DNA from: DASUBV01 sp036510065
Lineage (GTDB): Bacteria > Actinomycetota > Actinomycetes > Streptosporangiales > Streptosporangiaceae
NCBI GenBank assembly: GCA_036510065.1
Contig: DATCEO010000075.1
Location: forward strand, 1 to 64,000
Direction of reading: 5' to 3'
Length of the DNA: 64,000 bases
Positions 40,888 to 49,312 of this stretch are shown here, piece after piece. The notes below the pieces were generated by a model. It made no database searches, was not told where the DNA came from, and saw nothing but the letters and a program-made list of their open reading frames with translations. Numbering within the stretch: the stretch's first letter is position 1; each line of letters begins with the position of its first letter. The position numbers were made by a program, and so were the translations under genes.

Positions 40888-41529
40888 TCAGGCCAGCTCG
40901 TCGGCCTTGGTCAGGGTGCGCAGGATGAGCCACCCGAACAGCCACCCGCCGAGCACGTCCTCGGGCCAGTGCCGCCCCAGGTACAGCCGCGAGCCGCCCT
41001 GGGCGGCCACCAGCCCCGCGGCGATGGCCCAGATGACCCGGCGCTCCGCGGGACTGTCCCAGCGCTGGGCCAGCAGGTGCGCCAGCAGCCCGAAGGTGAT
41101 GACCGTGCGGGCCGCGCCGCCGGACGGGAAGTCCCCGGGCGGCCCGACCGAGAACTCCTGCGGCGGCTTGGTCCCCTTGACCAGCCGCTTGAGCGCCTTC
41201 TGCAGGTAGACCTCGGACATCACGCCGCCAGCCAGCAGCGGCAGCGGCGTCCAGTCCCGGCGCTCGTAGGCGACCATTCCCCCGACCAGGGCCGAGAACG
41301 GGCCGATGACGGCGTAGTCGCCCATCGTCGTCACGGCCTGCTCCAGGCGCCGGGCCAGAGCCGGGGACCGGTGCTCGCGGACGTAGTCGTACACCCGCCG
41401 CGACGGCCGGATGACCGCCTCGCTCTGCATCAGCTTCCCGACGGCCCAGCAGGTCAAGAGCGTGGCCGCGCCACCGGTCGCCAGCGTGCCGACCATAGTT
41501 CCCGACCTGGACGTATTCGCTCTCAGCAC
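40888..41529 (-). CDS. PAP2-superfamily membrane phosphatase with altered motifs
   Basis: A 213-residue integral membrane protein from ATG 41529. The PAP2 motifs are recognisable but changed. Motif 1 reads KRLVKGTKPP (Lys for the usual Arg of KX6RP), motif 2 reads FPSGGAA (Gly where the catalytic His of PSGH is expected), and motif 3 SRLYLGRHWPEDVLGG is intact. PAP2 enzymes dephosphorylate lipid phosphates such as undecaprenyl pyrophosphate, which would suit a glycan export locus. The missing His casts doubt on normal activity. It is transcribed against its neighbours. Confidence 0.8.
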   Translation of the reverse strand: MLRANTSRSGTMVGTLATGGAATLLTCWAVGKLMQSEAVIRPSRRVYDYVREHRSPALARRLEQAVTTMGDYAVIGPFSALVGGMVAYERRDWTPLPLLAGGVMSEVYLQKALKRLVKGTKPPQEFSVGPPGDFPSGGAARTVITFGLLAHLLAQRWDSPAERRVIWAIAAGLVAAQGGSRLYLGRHWPEDVLGGWLFGWLILRTLTKADELA

Positions 41530-41654
41530 GAGGCAACCCTAGCCGAGGCTGGTCCCGAATTGTCCGCGCATCCCCGCATTGCGAGCGCCACGGCTACGCT
41601 GGGCGGCGTGGCGCTGGCCTGCGCCGTCTGCTGGTCAGCCGAAGGAGCGTGGCG

Positions 41655-42071
41655 GTGGGAACCCTCCAGCGGCTGGCCGCCTACGCCCTGGTCGTCGACG
41701 AGGCGGGCCGGGTGCTGCTGAGCAGGGAGACGGGCCGCGGGCGGTCCGGGCTGTGGCTGCTGCCCGGCGGCGGCGTCGAGCATGGTGAGCATCCTGAGCA
41801 GGCCGTGATCCGTGAGGTCCGGGAGGAGACCGGCCTGGAGGTCCGGGTGGGTGCCCTGCGGGAGGTGCTCAGCGACGTCGCGCGGGTCGGACGGCGGCGC
41901 CGCCCGCTGCACGCCGTCCGGCTGATTTACCAGGCCACCATCGTCCCGGCCGGCCCGCCCCGGCCGCGAGGCCAGCCCGGCGATGAGGCGCGCTGGTGCA
42001 CGGCGCAGGAGTGCCGCGCGCTGCCCCTGGAGCCGTTCGCCGCCGCTATCCTGGCTCAGTACATCTGCTAG
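41655..42071 (+). CDS. NUDIX hydrolase
   Basis: The start GTG 41655 is preferred because AAGGAG ends seven bases before it; GTG 41649 would be too close. 138 residues. The Nudix box GGGVEHGEHPEQAVIREVREETGLEV is complete (GX5EX7REUXEEXGU). Such enzymes hydrolyse nucleoside-diphosphate derivatives. It lies 27 bases before cysD on the same strand, so it is likely to be in the cysDN operon. A role on APS/PAPS-related or nucleotide-sugar compounds is possible but not indicated by sequence. Confidence 0.85.
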   Translation: MGTLQRLAAYALVVDEAGRVLLSRETGRGRSGLWLLPGGGVEHGEHPEQAVIREVREETGLEVRVGALREVLSDVARVGRRRRPLHAVRLIYQATIVPAGPPRPRGQPGDEARWCTAQECRALPLEPFAAAILAQYIC

Positions 42072-42098
42072 TGCCTACCGACCCGGAGAGCTTTCCTG

Positions 42099-43019
42099 AT
42101 GGCACCGTCCCGTACCGACTACCTGCTGTCCCAGCTCGATGTCCTCGAGGCCGAATCCATCCACATCATGCGGGAGGTGGCCGCCGAGTTCGAGCGGCCG
42201 GTGCTGCTGTTCTCCGGTGGCAAGGACTCGATCGTCATGCTCGCGCTCGCGGAGCGCGCCTTCTGGCCGGCGAAGATCCCGTTTCCCGTCATGCACGTGG
42301 ACACCGGCCATAACTTCGCCGAGGTGCTGGAGTACCGGGACCGGCGGACGCAGGAGGCGGGGGCGCGCCTGATCGTCAGCTCCGTCCAGGACTCCATCGA
42401 CGCCGGCCGGGTGGCGGAGGAGACCGGCCGCTGGGCCAGCCGTAACCGGCTGCAGACCACCACCCTGCTGGACGCGATCACCGAGCACCGCTTCGACGCC
42501 GTATTCGGCGGCGGCCGTCGCGACGAGGAAAAGGCCCGCGCCAAGGAGCGGGTGTTTTCCTTCCGCGACGAATTCGGCCAGTGGGACCCCAAGAACCAGC
42601 GGCCTGAGCTGTGGAACGTGTACAACACCCGGATCCACCGTGGCGAGCACATCCGGGTGTTCCCGCTCTCCAACTGGACCGAGCTGGACGTCTGGTACTA
42701 CATCGACCGGGAGCAGCTGGAGATCCCGTCGATCTACTTCGCCCACCAGCGCCAGGTCTTCGAGCGCGACGGCATCCTGCTGGCCGACAACGAGTTCGTG
42801 ACCAGGGCCGATGACGAGTCCCTCTTGGAGGCCCTGGTGCGGTACCGGACGGTCGGCGACATGACCTGCACGGGCGCGGTGGAGTCCTCGGCGGCCACGG
42901 TGGCCGAGGTAATCGCCGAGATCGCGGCCACCCGGATCACCGAGCGCGGCCAGACCAGGGCCGATGACCGGGCCAGCGAGGCCGCCATGGAGGATCGCAA
43001 GCGAGAGGGTTACTTCTGA
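42099..43019 (+). CDS. cysD: Sulfate adenylyltransferase subunit 2
   Basis: 306 residues from ATG 42099, with GGAGAG upstream. The PP-loop FSGGKDSIVML (38-48) for ATP is present, along with HVDTGHNFAEVLEYRD, the FGGGRRDEEKARAKERVFSFRD block and LSNWTELDVWYYIDREQLEIPSIYFAHQR, all CysD signatures. With CysN it forms ATP sulfurylase, making APS from sulfate. No sulfite-reduction genes are nearby. Within this locus APS is probably destined, via an APS kinase elsewhere, for PAPS and the sulfotransferase. It overlaps cysN by one base (TGATG). Confidence 0.96.
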   Translation: MAPSRTDYLLSQLDVLEAESIHIMREVAAEFERPVLLFSGGKDSIVMLALAERAFWPAKIPFPVMHVDTGHNFAEVLEYRDRRTQEAGARLIVSSVQDSIDAGRVAEETGRWASRNRLQTTTLLDAITEHRFDAVFGGGRRDEEKARAKERVFSFRDEFGQWDPKNQRPELWNVYNTRIHRGEHIRVFPLSNWTELDVWYYIDREQLEIPSIYFAHQRQVFERDGILLADNEFVTRADDESLLEALVRYRTVGDMTCTGAVESSAATVAEVIAEIAATRITERGQTRADDRASEAAMEDRKREGYF

Positions 43020-44344
43020 TGACGGGCACGCAGGCCGCCGCCGAGCCGGGCCGCGAGGCAGCCGCGGGCGGCGCGGAGCGGCACATGGACATCCTCCGGC
43101 TGGCCACGGCCGGCTCGGTGGACGACGGCAAGAGCACGCTGATCGGGCGGCTGCTCTATGACTCGAAGGCGATCTTCGAGGATCAGCTCGCGGCGGTCGA
43201 GCGCACCAGCCGGGAACGCGGCGAGGAGTACACGAACCTGGCCTTGCTGACCGATGGCCTGCGGGCCGAGCGCGAGCAGGGCATCACGATCGACGTGGCC
43301 TATCGCTACTTCGCCACGCCGCGCCGCAAGTTCATCATCGCCGACACGCCCGGCCACATTCAGTACACCCGCAACATGGTGACCGGAGCCTCCACCGCCG
43401 ACCTGGCTATCGTGCTGGTCGACGCGCGGAACGGGCTCACGGAGCAGAGCCGCCGGCATGCCTTCCTGGCCACGCTGCTGCATGTGCCGCACCTGGTCCT
43501 GGCCGTCAACAAGATGGACCTGGTCGATTACAGCGCCCAGGTATTCGAGAACATCGTCGAGGAGTTCACCGCGTTCGCGGCCAAGCTCGAGATCGGCGAC
43601 CTCACGTTCATCCCCATCTCGGCGCTGCACGGCGACAACGTGGTCCAGCGCTCGGGCAACATGCCGTGGTACGAGGGGCCGTCCCTGCTGCACCACCTCG
43701 AGCACCTGCACATCGCGTCCGACCGGAACCTGATCGACGTCCGGTTCCCGGTGCAGTACGTCATCCGGCCGCACCAGGCCACCGACCCGGAACTGCACGA
43801 CTACCGGGGCTACGCCGGCCAGGTGGCGGGCGGGGTGCTGAAGCCGGGGGACGAGGTGATGCACCTGCCGTCCGGCCTGACCACCACGATCCGCCGGATC
43901 GACACCGCGCGCGGGCCGGCGGCCGAGGCGTTCCCCCCCATGTCAGTCACGCTGCTGCTCGACGACGACCTCGACGTCTCCCGGGGCGACATGTTCTGCC
44001 GCCCGCACAACCAGCCGGTGGCCACCCAGGACATCGAGGCCATGGTGTGCTGGATGAGCGAGGTCCGGCCGCTGACCGCGCAGAGCCGGCTGATCGTGAA
44101 GCACTCGACCAGGACGGTCAAGGCCATCGTCCGGGATCTGCAGTACCGGCTCGATGTCAACACCCTGCACCGGGACGAGGCGGCGACCCAGCTGGGCCTC
44201 AACGAGATCGGCCGGGTGACGATGCGGCTGACCCAGCCGGTGTTCTGCGATCCCTACAGCCGGAACCGGATGACCGGCGGCCTGATCCTCATCGATGAGT
44301 CCACCAACGCCACGGTGGCCGCGGCCATGATCACCGATAACTAG
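43019..44344 (+). CDS. cysN: Sulfate adenylyltransferase subunit 1 (GTPase)
   Basis: 441 residues from ATG 43019. GTPase motifs are GSVDDGKST (32-40), DTPGH (109-113) and NKMD (164-167), followed by EF-Tu-like beta-barrel domains. GTP hydrolysis drives APS formation by CysD. The length is that of stand-alone CysN; the APS-kinase domain found in CysNC fusions (about 180 more residues) is absent, and no cysC gene is in the window. The 3' end overlaps the convergent rmlD by 14 bases. Confidence 0.96.
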   Translation: MTGTQAAAEPGREAAAGGAERHMDILRLATAGSVDDGKSTLIGRLLYDSKAIFEDQLAAVERTSRERGEEYTNLALLTDGLRAEREQGITIDVAYRYFATPRRKFIIADTPGHIQYTRNMVTGASTADLAIVLVDARNGLTEQSRRHAFLATLLHVPHLVLAVNKMDLVDYSAQVFENIVEEFTAFAAKLEIGDLTFIPISALHGDNVVQRSGNMPWYEGPSLLHHLEHLHIASDRNLIDVRFPVQYVIRPHQATDPELHDYRGYAGQVAGGVLKPGDEVMHLPSGLTTTIRRIDTARGPAAEAFPPMSVTLLLDDDLDVSRGDMFCRPHNQPVATQDIEAMVCWMSEVRPLTAQSRLIVKHSTRTVKAIVRDLQYRLDVNTLHRDEAATQLGLNEIGRVTMRLTQPVFCDPYSRNRMTGGLILIDESTNATVAAAMITDN

Positions 44345-45203
44345 GGCCGGTCACGAGGGCCGGGATGGCCCGGGCGAGCGCGGCCCGCCAGTCGGGGAGG
44401 GGCCCCAGGCCGGCCCGGGCCCAGGCGCCGTGGGCCAGCACGCTGTAGCCGGGCCGGGGGGCCGGACGATCCAGCTGGGTGCTGGGCATCGCCACCACCC
44501 GGTCCGGATCGGCGCCGATCAGCGCGAACACCTCGCGGGCCAGCCCGAACCAGGTGGTCTGCCCCGAGCAGGTCGCGTGATAGACGCCCGCGGGCGCCCG
44601 CGCGCCGGCCAGCGCGAGGATCCGCTCGGCCACGACGGCCGTGGAGGTGGGCTGGCCGTGCTGATCGTCCACCACCGTGACCGTCGGCCGCTCCCGCTCC
44701 AGCCGGATCATGGTGCGCACGAAATTCCCGCCGTGCGGCCCGTAGAGCCAGGCCGTGCGCAGGACGTAACCCGAATCCGGCAGCTGTTCCAGCACGGCCC
44801 GCTCGCCGGCGAGCTTGGTCCGGCCGTAGCCGCTCGCCGGCGCCGGCGGGGCATCCTCGGCGTACGGCCGGGCCGCGGTGCCGGCGAAGACGTAGTCGGT
44901 GGACAGCTGGATCATCGCGGCGCCCGCCCGGGCACACGCGGCCGCGACATGGGCCGCGCCCGCGCCGTTGACGGCCAGCGCCTCGTCCTCCCTGGCCTGC
45001 GCCAGGTCGACGTTGGTCCAGGCCGCGCAGTTGACCACGACGTCGGGCCGGGCGCCCCGCACCGCCGCCGTGACGGCCGCCGGGCCGGTGATGTCCAGGT
45101 CGCGGCGGGACAGGGCGGTAACGGCGGCGCCGGCGGCGCGGAGCAGGTCGACCAGGTCGCGGCCGAGCATGCCGCCGGCCCCGGTCACTAGCCAGCGGGT
45201 CAT
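44331..45203 (-). CDS. rmlD: dTDP-4-dehydrorhamnose reductase
   Basis: The ATG at 45203 overlaps the rmlA stop (ATGA); 290 residues. The Rossmann NAD(P)-binding start is MTRWLVTGAGGMLGRDLVDLL, followed by DVVVNCAAWTNVD, STDYVFAG, YGRTKLAGERAV (catalytic Tyr-x3-Lys) and RTAWLYGPHGGNFV, the RmlD pattern. It catalyses the last step to dTDP-L-rhamnose. With rmlA it forms a two-gene minus-strand unit at the right edge of the polysaccharide locus. Confidence 0.94.
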   Translation of the reverse strand: MTRWLVTGAGGMLGRDLVDLLRAAGAAVTALSRRDLDITGPAAVTAAVRGARPDVVVNCAAWTNVDLAQAREDEALAVNGAGAAHVAAACARAGAAMIQLSTDYVFAGTAARPYAEDAPPAPASGYGRTKLAGERAVLEQLPDSGYVLRTAWLYGPHGGNFVRTMIRLERERPTVTVVDDQHGQPTSTAVVAERILALAGARAPAGVYHATCSGQTTWFGLAREVFALIGADPDRVVAMPSTQLDRPAPRPGYSVLAHGAWARAGLGPLPDWRAALARAIPALVTGPSYR

Positions 45204-46267
45204 GAGCTGATCTGGACCTTGCTGTGGTCGCCGAGTACGAGGCGGTGCGCCCGGGGGACGTTCGGAGCCGGAGTGACCTCGACCGCGTGGCCGATCAGCG
45301 AGGCCTCGATGCGCCGGACCCCCCGGATGGACGCCCCGCCCAGCACGATGGAGTACTCGATCTCGGCTCCGGTGATCACGCAGCCGTCGGCCAGCGCGGT
45401 AAACGGGCCGACGTAGGAGTCCGTGACGACCGTGCCGGCCCCGATGATCACGGGCCCGACGATCCGGGACCGGGTCACGATCGCGCCTTCCTCGATCACG
45501 ACCCGCCCGATCAGCTCGCTGGCCGCGTCGACCTCGCCCCCCACCCGAGGGGCCAGGCTCTCCAGCACCATCCGGTTGACTTCCAGCATGTCCGCGACGT
45601 TGCCGGTGTCCTTCCAGTACCCGGAGATCACGGTCGAGGACACCAGCCGCCCGGCGTCCAGCAGCCACTGGATCGCCTCGGTGATCTCCAGCTCGCCCCG
45701 CCAGGAGGGCTTGAGCTGGCGGATGCCCTCATGGACCGCCGCCGTGAACATGTACACGCCGACCAGGGCCAGGTCGCTCTTGGGATGCTCGGGCTTCTCC
45801 TCCAGCCCGATCACGGCGCCCGCGTCGTTGAGCTGGGCTACCCCGAACTCACGGGCGTCAGGGACCTGGGTCAGCATGATCTGGGCGTCCGGCCGCCGCG
45901 CGCGGAACTCGTCCACCAGGCTGGTGATGCCGCCGACAATGAAGTTGTCCCCCAGGTACATGATGAAGTCGTCATCGCCGAGATAGTCGGCGGCTGACAG
46001 CACCGCGTGAGCCAGCCCGAGCGGGGCCTCCTGGCGGATGTAGGTGACCTTGAGCCCGAACGCCGAGCCGTCGCCGACGGCGCCCTGGACTGCCGGTGCG
46101 GTGTCACCGACCACGACGCCGACGTCAGTCACCCCGGCATCGCGGATGGCTTCCAGGCAGTAGAACAGCACGGGCTTGTTGGCGACGGGCAGCAGCTGCT
46201 TGGCGGAGGTATGGGTAATCGGCCGCAGCCGGGTACCTGAGCCGCCAGCGAGGACAAGCGCTTTCAT
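45200..46267 (-). CDS. rmlA: Glucose-1-phosphate thymidylyltransferase (long form)
   Basis: 355 residues from ATG 46267. The nucleotidyltransferase start MKALVLAGGSGTRLRPITHTSAKQLLPVANKPVLFY, the VGDTAP and MYLGDNFI segments and GYWKDTGNVADMLEVNR are all present. A C-terminal left-handed beta-helix (VIEEGAIVTRSRIVGPVIIGAGTVVTDSYVGPFTAL...) marks the long RmlA type common in actinobacteria. It makes dTDP-glucose, the first step of dTDP-rhamnose synthesis. It is divergent from the S9 peptidase gene, with a 95-base gap that must contain both promoters. Confidence 0.94.
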   Translation of the reverse strand: MKALVLAGGSGTRLRPITHTSAKQLLPVANKPVLFYCLEAIRDAGVTDVGVVVGDTAPAVQGAVGDGSAFGLKVTYIRQEAPLGLAHAVLSAADYLGDDDFIMYLGDNFIVGGITSLVDEFRARRPDAQIMLTQVPDAREFGVAQLNDAGAVIGLEEKPEHPKSDLALVGVYMFTAAVHEGIRQLKPSWRGELEITEAIQWLLDAGRLVSSTVISGYWKDTGNVADMLEVNRMVLESLAPRVGGEVDAASELIGRVVIEEGAIVTRSRIVGPVIIGAGTVVTDSYVGPFTALADGCVITGAEIEYSIVLGGASIRGVRRIEASLIGHAVEVTPAPNVPRAHRLVLGDHSKVQISS

Positions 46268-46362
46268 GACGCGAAACTAGCGCGGATCCAGCCGGGCCGG
46301 GCGGCCTTCCTGACGTCCCTCATGTCACGTATCGTCCCATGGAGCCCACAGCAAGGAGACCT

Positions 46363-48453
46363 GTGACCGACTTCACCGACCTGACCGCATTCGTTTCCGC
46401 CCCCAGGGTGACCTCGCTGCGCCTGTCGCCGGATGGTACCTGGCTAGCCGCTACCGTGCAGACGGTGGGCGGCGAGCCCGTCAGGTACGTCACGGCCATC
46501 TGGCGCGTGCCGACGTCCGCCGGCGGCGTGCCGGCCCGGCTCACCCGCAGTGCCGAGGGCGAGAGCAGCCCGGAATTCCTGCCGGACGGCTCCCTGCTGT
46601 TCGCCTCCAAGCGGCCGGGCGAGCCGGGCGGCTCCCGGGCCGAGGAGGCTGGCCAGGACGAGCCGGCCGAGGACCAGGCAGCCCGGGACCAGGCAGCCCG
46701 GGACCAGGCAGCACTGTGGCTGCTGCCGGCGGCCGGCGGCGAGGCGCGCCGGATCGCAGCCCCGCCGGGCGGGGTGGCGGCCATCTCCGGCGCCCGCGAC
46801 CAGGCTGCCGTGGTCTACAGCGCCGGCGTCCTGCCGGGAGCCACGGGCGCCGCCGCCGACGCCGCGCGGCGCAAGGCGCGGGCGGCCGCGGGCGTGAACG
46901 CGATCCTGCACGAGGGCGGCACCGTCCGGTACTGGGACCAGGACCTGGGCCCCGACAGCCTGCACCTGCTGACCGGGCCGGTCCCGGCGGGCGAGGAAAG
47001 CGCGCCGGCGCCGCGTGACCTCACCCCGGACGCACGCCGGGAGCTGGACGAGCAGGTCTTCGAGCTGACCCCGGACGGCTCGGCGGTGGTCACCGGCTGG
47101 GTGGTGCCCGAGCCCGCCGGCGAGCGGCGCACGGAGATCGTGGTCATCGATGCCGCCACCGGGGCCCGCCGCACCCTCCTGACGTCGGCCGAGGCGGACT
47201 TTAGCCAGCCGCGGGTCTCGCCGGACGGCCGCCTGGTGGCCGCGATCCGCACCGAGCGGGATACCTACGACCGGCCGGGCGACGCCACCCTGGTGCTAGC
47301 CGGCCTGGGCGGCGGCCAGCCGCGGGACCTGCTGGCCGGGTTCGACCGGATCCCGGCCGAGGTGGCCTGGGCCCACGACTCTGGCTCGGTCTACTTCACC
47401 GCCGACGACCAGGGCCGGCGCCCCGTGTTCCGGGCTGACCTGGCGGACGGCGGCGTCACCGGGATCACCGCGGACGACGGGGCCTACGACAGCCTCAGCC
47501 TGTCCCGCGACGGCCGGTCCCTCTACGCCCTGCGCAACGCGATCGGCGCGCCGCCCGCACCGGTCCGGATCGACCTGGCGGGCAGCGCCCCGGGCGGCCC
47601 GGCTAGCCGCGAGCCGGTGCGGCTGAGCACTCCCGGTGCGGCGCTGGAGGTGCCGGGGCGCCTGGAGGAGGTGCAGACCACGGTGGCGGACGGCACGACC
47701 GTCCGGGGCTGGCTCGTGCTGCCGCAGACCGCCTCGGCCGGCGCGCCGGCCCCGCTGCTGCTGTGGGTCCACGGCGGTCCGCAGTCCAGCTGGAACGCCT
47801 GGTCCTGGCGCTGGAATCCCTGGCTGATGGCGGCCCGCGGCTACGCCGTCCTGCTGCCCGATCCGGCGCTGTCCACCGGCTACGGGCAGCACATGATGGA
47901 GCGCGGGCACGGCGCCTGGGGCGACAGCCCGTATACCGACGTCATGGCCATCACCGACGCCGTCGTCACGCGGCCCGACATCGACGCGAGCCGCACCGCC
48001 ATGATGGGCGGCTCCTTCGGCGGCTACATGGCGAACTGGATCGCCGGGCACACCGACCGGTTCGCGGCGATCGTCAGCCACGCCAGCCTGTGGGCGCTGG
48101 ACCAGTTCAACGGCACCACCGACGAGCCCGCGTACTGGCGGCGGATCTTCGGGGACGCGGCGGCCGCGCCCAAGCGCTACGACGAGAACTCCCCGCACCT
48201 GCATGTGGCCAATATCGTGACGCCCATGCTGGTCATTCACGGCGACCGGGACTACCGGGTGCCGGTCGGCGAGGCGCTGCGGCTGTGGGCCGACCTGACC
48301 AGCCACTCGAAGGTAGCCAAGTTCCTGTACTTCCCGGACGAGAACCACTGGATCCTCAAGCCCGGTGACACGGTGGTCTGGTACGAGACGGTGCTGGCCT
48401 TCCTGGCCGAGCACGTCCTGGGCCAGCCGTGGCAGCGGCCGGAGCTCCTGTGA
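46363..48453 (+). CDS. S9-family prolyl oligopeptidase / acylaminoacyl peptidase
   Basis: GTG 46363 is chosen because AAGGAG lies just upstream; ATG 46339 would place that site inside the gene. 696 residues. The N-terminal beta-propeller contains repeated SPDG motifs (LRLSPDGTWLA, VSPDGRLVAA, LSRDGRSLYAL). The C-terminal alpha/beta-hydrolase has GGSFGGYMANW (Ser near 551), HGDRDYRVPV (Asp near 630) and PDENHWI (His near 662). No signal peptide is seen, so it is cytoplasmic. Three 15-bp repeats at 46673-46712 encode an (A)RDQA tandem in the propeller. No functional link to the neighbouring operons is evident. Confidence 0.92.
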   Translation: MTDFTDLTAFVSAPRVTSLRLSPDGTWLAATVQTVGGEPVRYVTAIWRVPTSAGGVPARLTRSAEGESSPEFLPDGSLLFASKRPGEPGGSRAEEAGQDEPAEDQAARDQAARDQAALWLLPAAGGEARRIAAPPGGVAAISGARDQAAVVYSAGVLPGATGAAADAARRKARAAAGVNAILHEGGTVRYWDQDLGPDSLHLLTGPVPAGEESAPAPRDLTPDARRELDEQVFELTPDGSAVVTGWVVPEPAGERRTEIVVIDAATGARRTLLTSAEADFSQPRVSPDGRLVAAIRTERDTYDRPGDATLVLAGLGGGQPRDLLAGFDRIPAEVAWAHDSGSVYFTADDQGRRPVFRADLADGGVTGITADDGAYDSLSLSRDGRSLYALRNAIGAPPAPVRIDLAGSAPGGPASREPVRLSTPGAALEVPGRLEEVQTTVADGTTVRGWLVLPQTASAGAPAPLLLWVHGGPQSSWNAWSWRWNPWLMAARGYAVLLPDPALSTGYGQHMMERGHGAWGDSPYTDVMAITDAVVTRPDIDASRTAMMGGSFGGYMANWIAGHTDRFAAIVSHASLWALDQFNGTTDEPAYWRRIFGDAAAAPKRYDENSPHLHVANIVTPMLVIHGDRDYRVPVGEALRLWADLTSHSKVAKFLYFPDENHWILKPGDTVVWYETVLAFLAEHVLGQPWQRPELL

Positions 48454-48501
48454 CCGGCCGGCCGCGGCCGGGCCGCCGCGGCGGTATGTCAGGCTGACGC
48501 C

Positions 48502-49200
48502 ATGACGCGAGCCCAGCTGGACAAGAAGCCCGGCGAGGTCTCGGCGATGTTCGACAAGGTCGCTGAGCGCTATGACCTGCTGAACGATGCGCTGTCGCTG
48601 GGCCAGGACCGGTACTGGCGCCGGGTGGTGGCCCGAGCCGTCGGCGCCCGGCCCGGCGAGCTCGTCCTGGACCTCGCGGCGGGGACCGGGACCTCCTCCC
48701 GCGCGTTCACCGCCGCCGGCGCGCGCTGCATCGCCTGCGACTTCTCCCTGGGCATGCTGACGGTCGGGGCCCGGGACCCGGCCCCGGCGCTGCGCTTCGT
48801 GGCCGGGGACGCGCTGGACCTGCCCTTCGCCGACGCGGCCTTCGACGCGGTGACGATCTCGTTCGGCCTGCGCAACGTGGCCGACCCGGATGTCGCGCTA
48901 GCCGAGCTGCTGCGCGTAACCAGGCCCGGCGGGCGGCTGGTGATCTGCGAGTTCAGCCACCTGCGGCCGAGCGCGCTGAACGCGCTGTACGAGCAGTACC
49001 TGGCCAGGGCGCTGCCGGCCGTCGCCCGCCGCCTGTCGCCGAACGCGGAGGCCTACGACTACCTCGCCGAGTCGATCCGGGACTGGCCTGGTCAGCGCGA
49101 CCTGGCCGACCGGATCGGTGCCGCCGGCTGGGGCGGGGTGCGGTGGCTCAACCTCTCGCTGGGAGTCGTCGCGCTGCACCTGGCGCGGCGCCCGGCCTAG
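48502..49200 (+). CDS. menG: Demethylmenaquinone methyltransferase
   Basis: 232 residues from ATG 48502. It carries KKPGEVSAMFDKVAERYDLLNDALSLGQDRYWRR, LDLAAGTGTSSRAF, DALDLPFADAAFDAVTISFGLRNVADPDVALAEL and RLVICEFSHL, the UbiE/MenG signature. It performs the C-methylation that turns demethylmenaquinone into menaquinone. It is followed by a MenJ-like reductase and the nuo operon, linking quinone synthesis with the enzyme that reduces it. In an actinobacterium the quinone is menaquinone, hence MenG. Confidence 0.94.
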   Translation: MTRAQLDKKPGEVSAMFDKVAERYDLLNDALSLGQDRYWRRVVARAVGARPGELVLDLAAGTGTSSRAFTAAGARCIACDFSLGMLTVGARDPAPALRFVAGDALDLPFADAAFDAVTISFGLRNVADPDVALAELLRVTRPGGRLVICEFSHLRPSALNALYEQYLARALPAVARRLSPNAEAYDYLAESIRDWPGQRDLADRIGAAGWGGVRWLNLSLGVVALHLARRPA

Positions 49201-49237
49201 CCCAGGGGCGGCCGGACCGGCAGCTGCGGCAACGGAC

Positions 49238-49278
49238 TAGACTGCAGTGCCAGTAGCCCTTGTGAAGCCGTTCACAAG
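49238..49278 (+). promoter_or_regulatory. Rex-type redox operator with -10 box, upstream of the menJ-like/nuo operon
   Basis: CTTGTGAA-GCCG-TTCACAAG at 49259-49278 is a perfect inverted repeat and matches the Rex operator pattern TTGTGAA-N4-TTCACAA known from actinobacteria, where Rex senses NADH/NAD+ and represses respiratory genes including nuo in Streptomyces. A TAGACT hexamer at 49238-49243 fits a -10 box, which would put the operator about 10-30 bases into the transcript. It also argues that the reductase gene starts downstream, at 49313. Confidence 0.85.
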
Positions 49279-49312
49279 GCTTGGAGTCTGCAGCAAAGCC
49301 TCAGGACGGGTC

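Noticed and set aside
43019..44344. CysNC bifunctional enzyme
   Set aside because: The protein ends after the EF-Tu-like barrels at 441 residues. The APS-kinase domain is not encoded, and the next gene is convergent rmlD.
46673..46712. Three 15-bp tandem repeats in the S9 peptidase gene
   Set aside because: In-frame coding repeat of a surface loop. No sign of an element or array.
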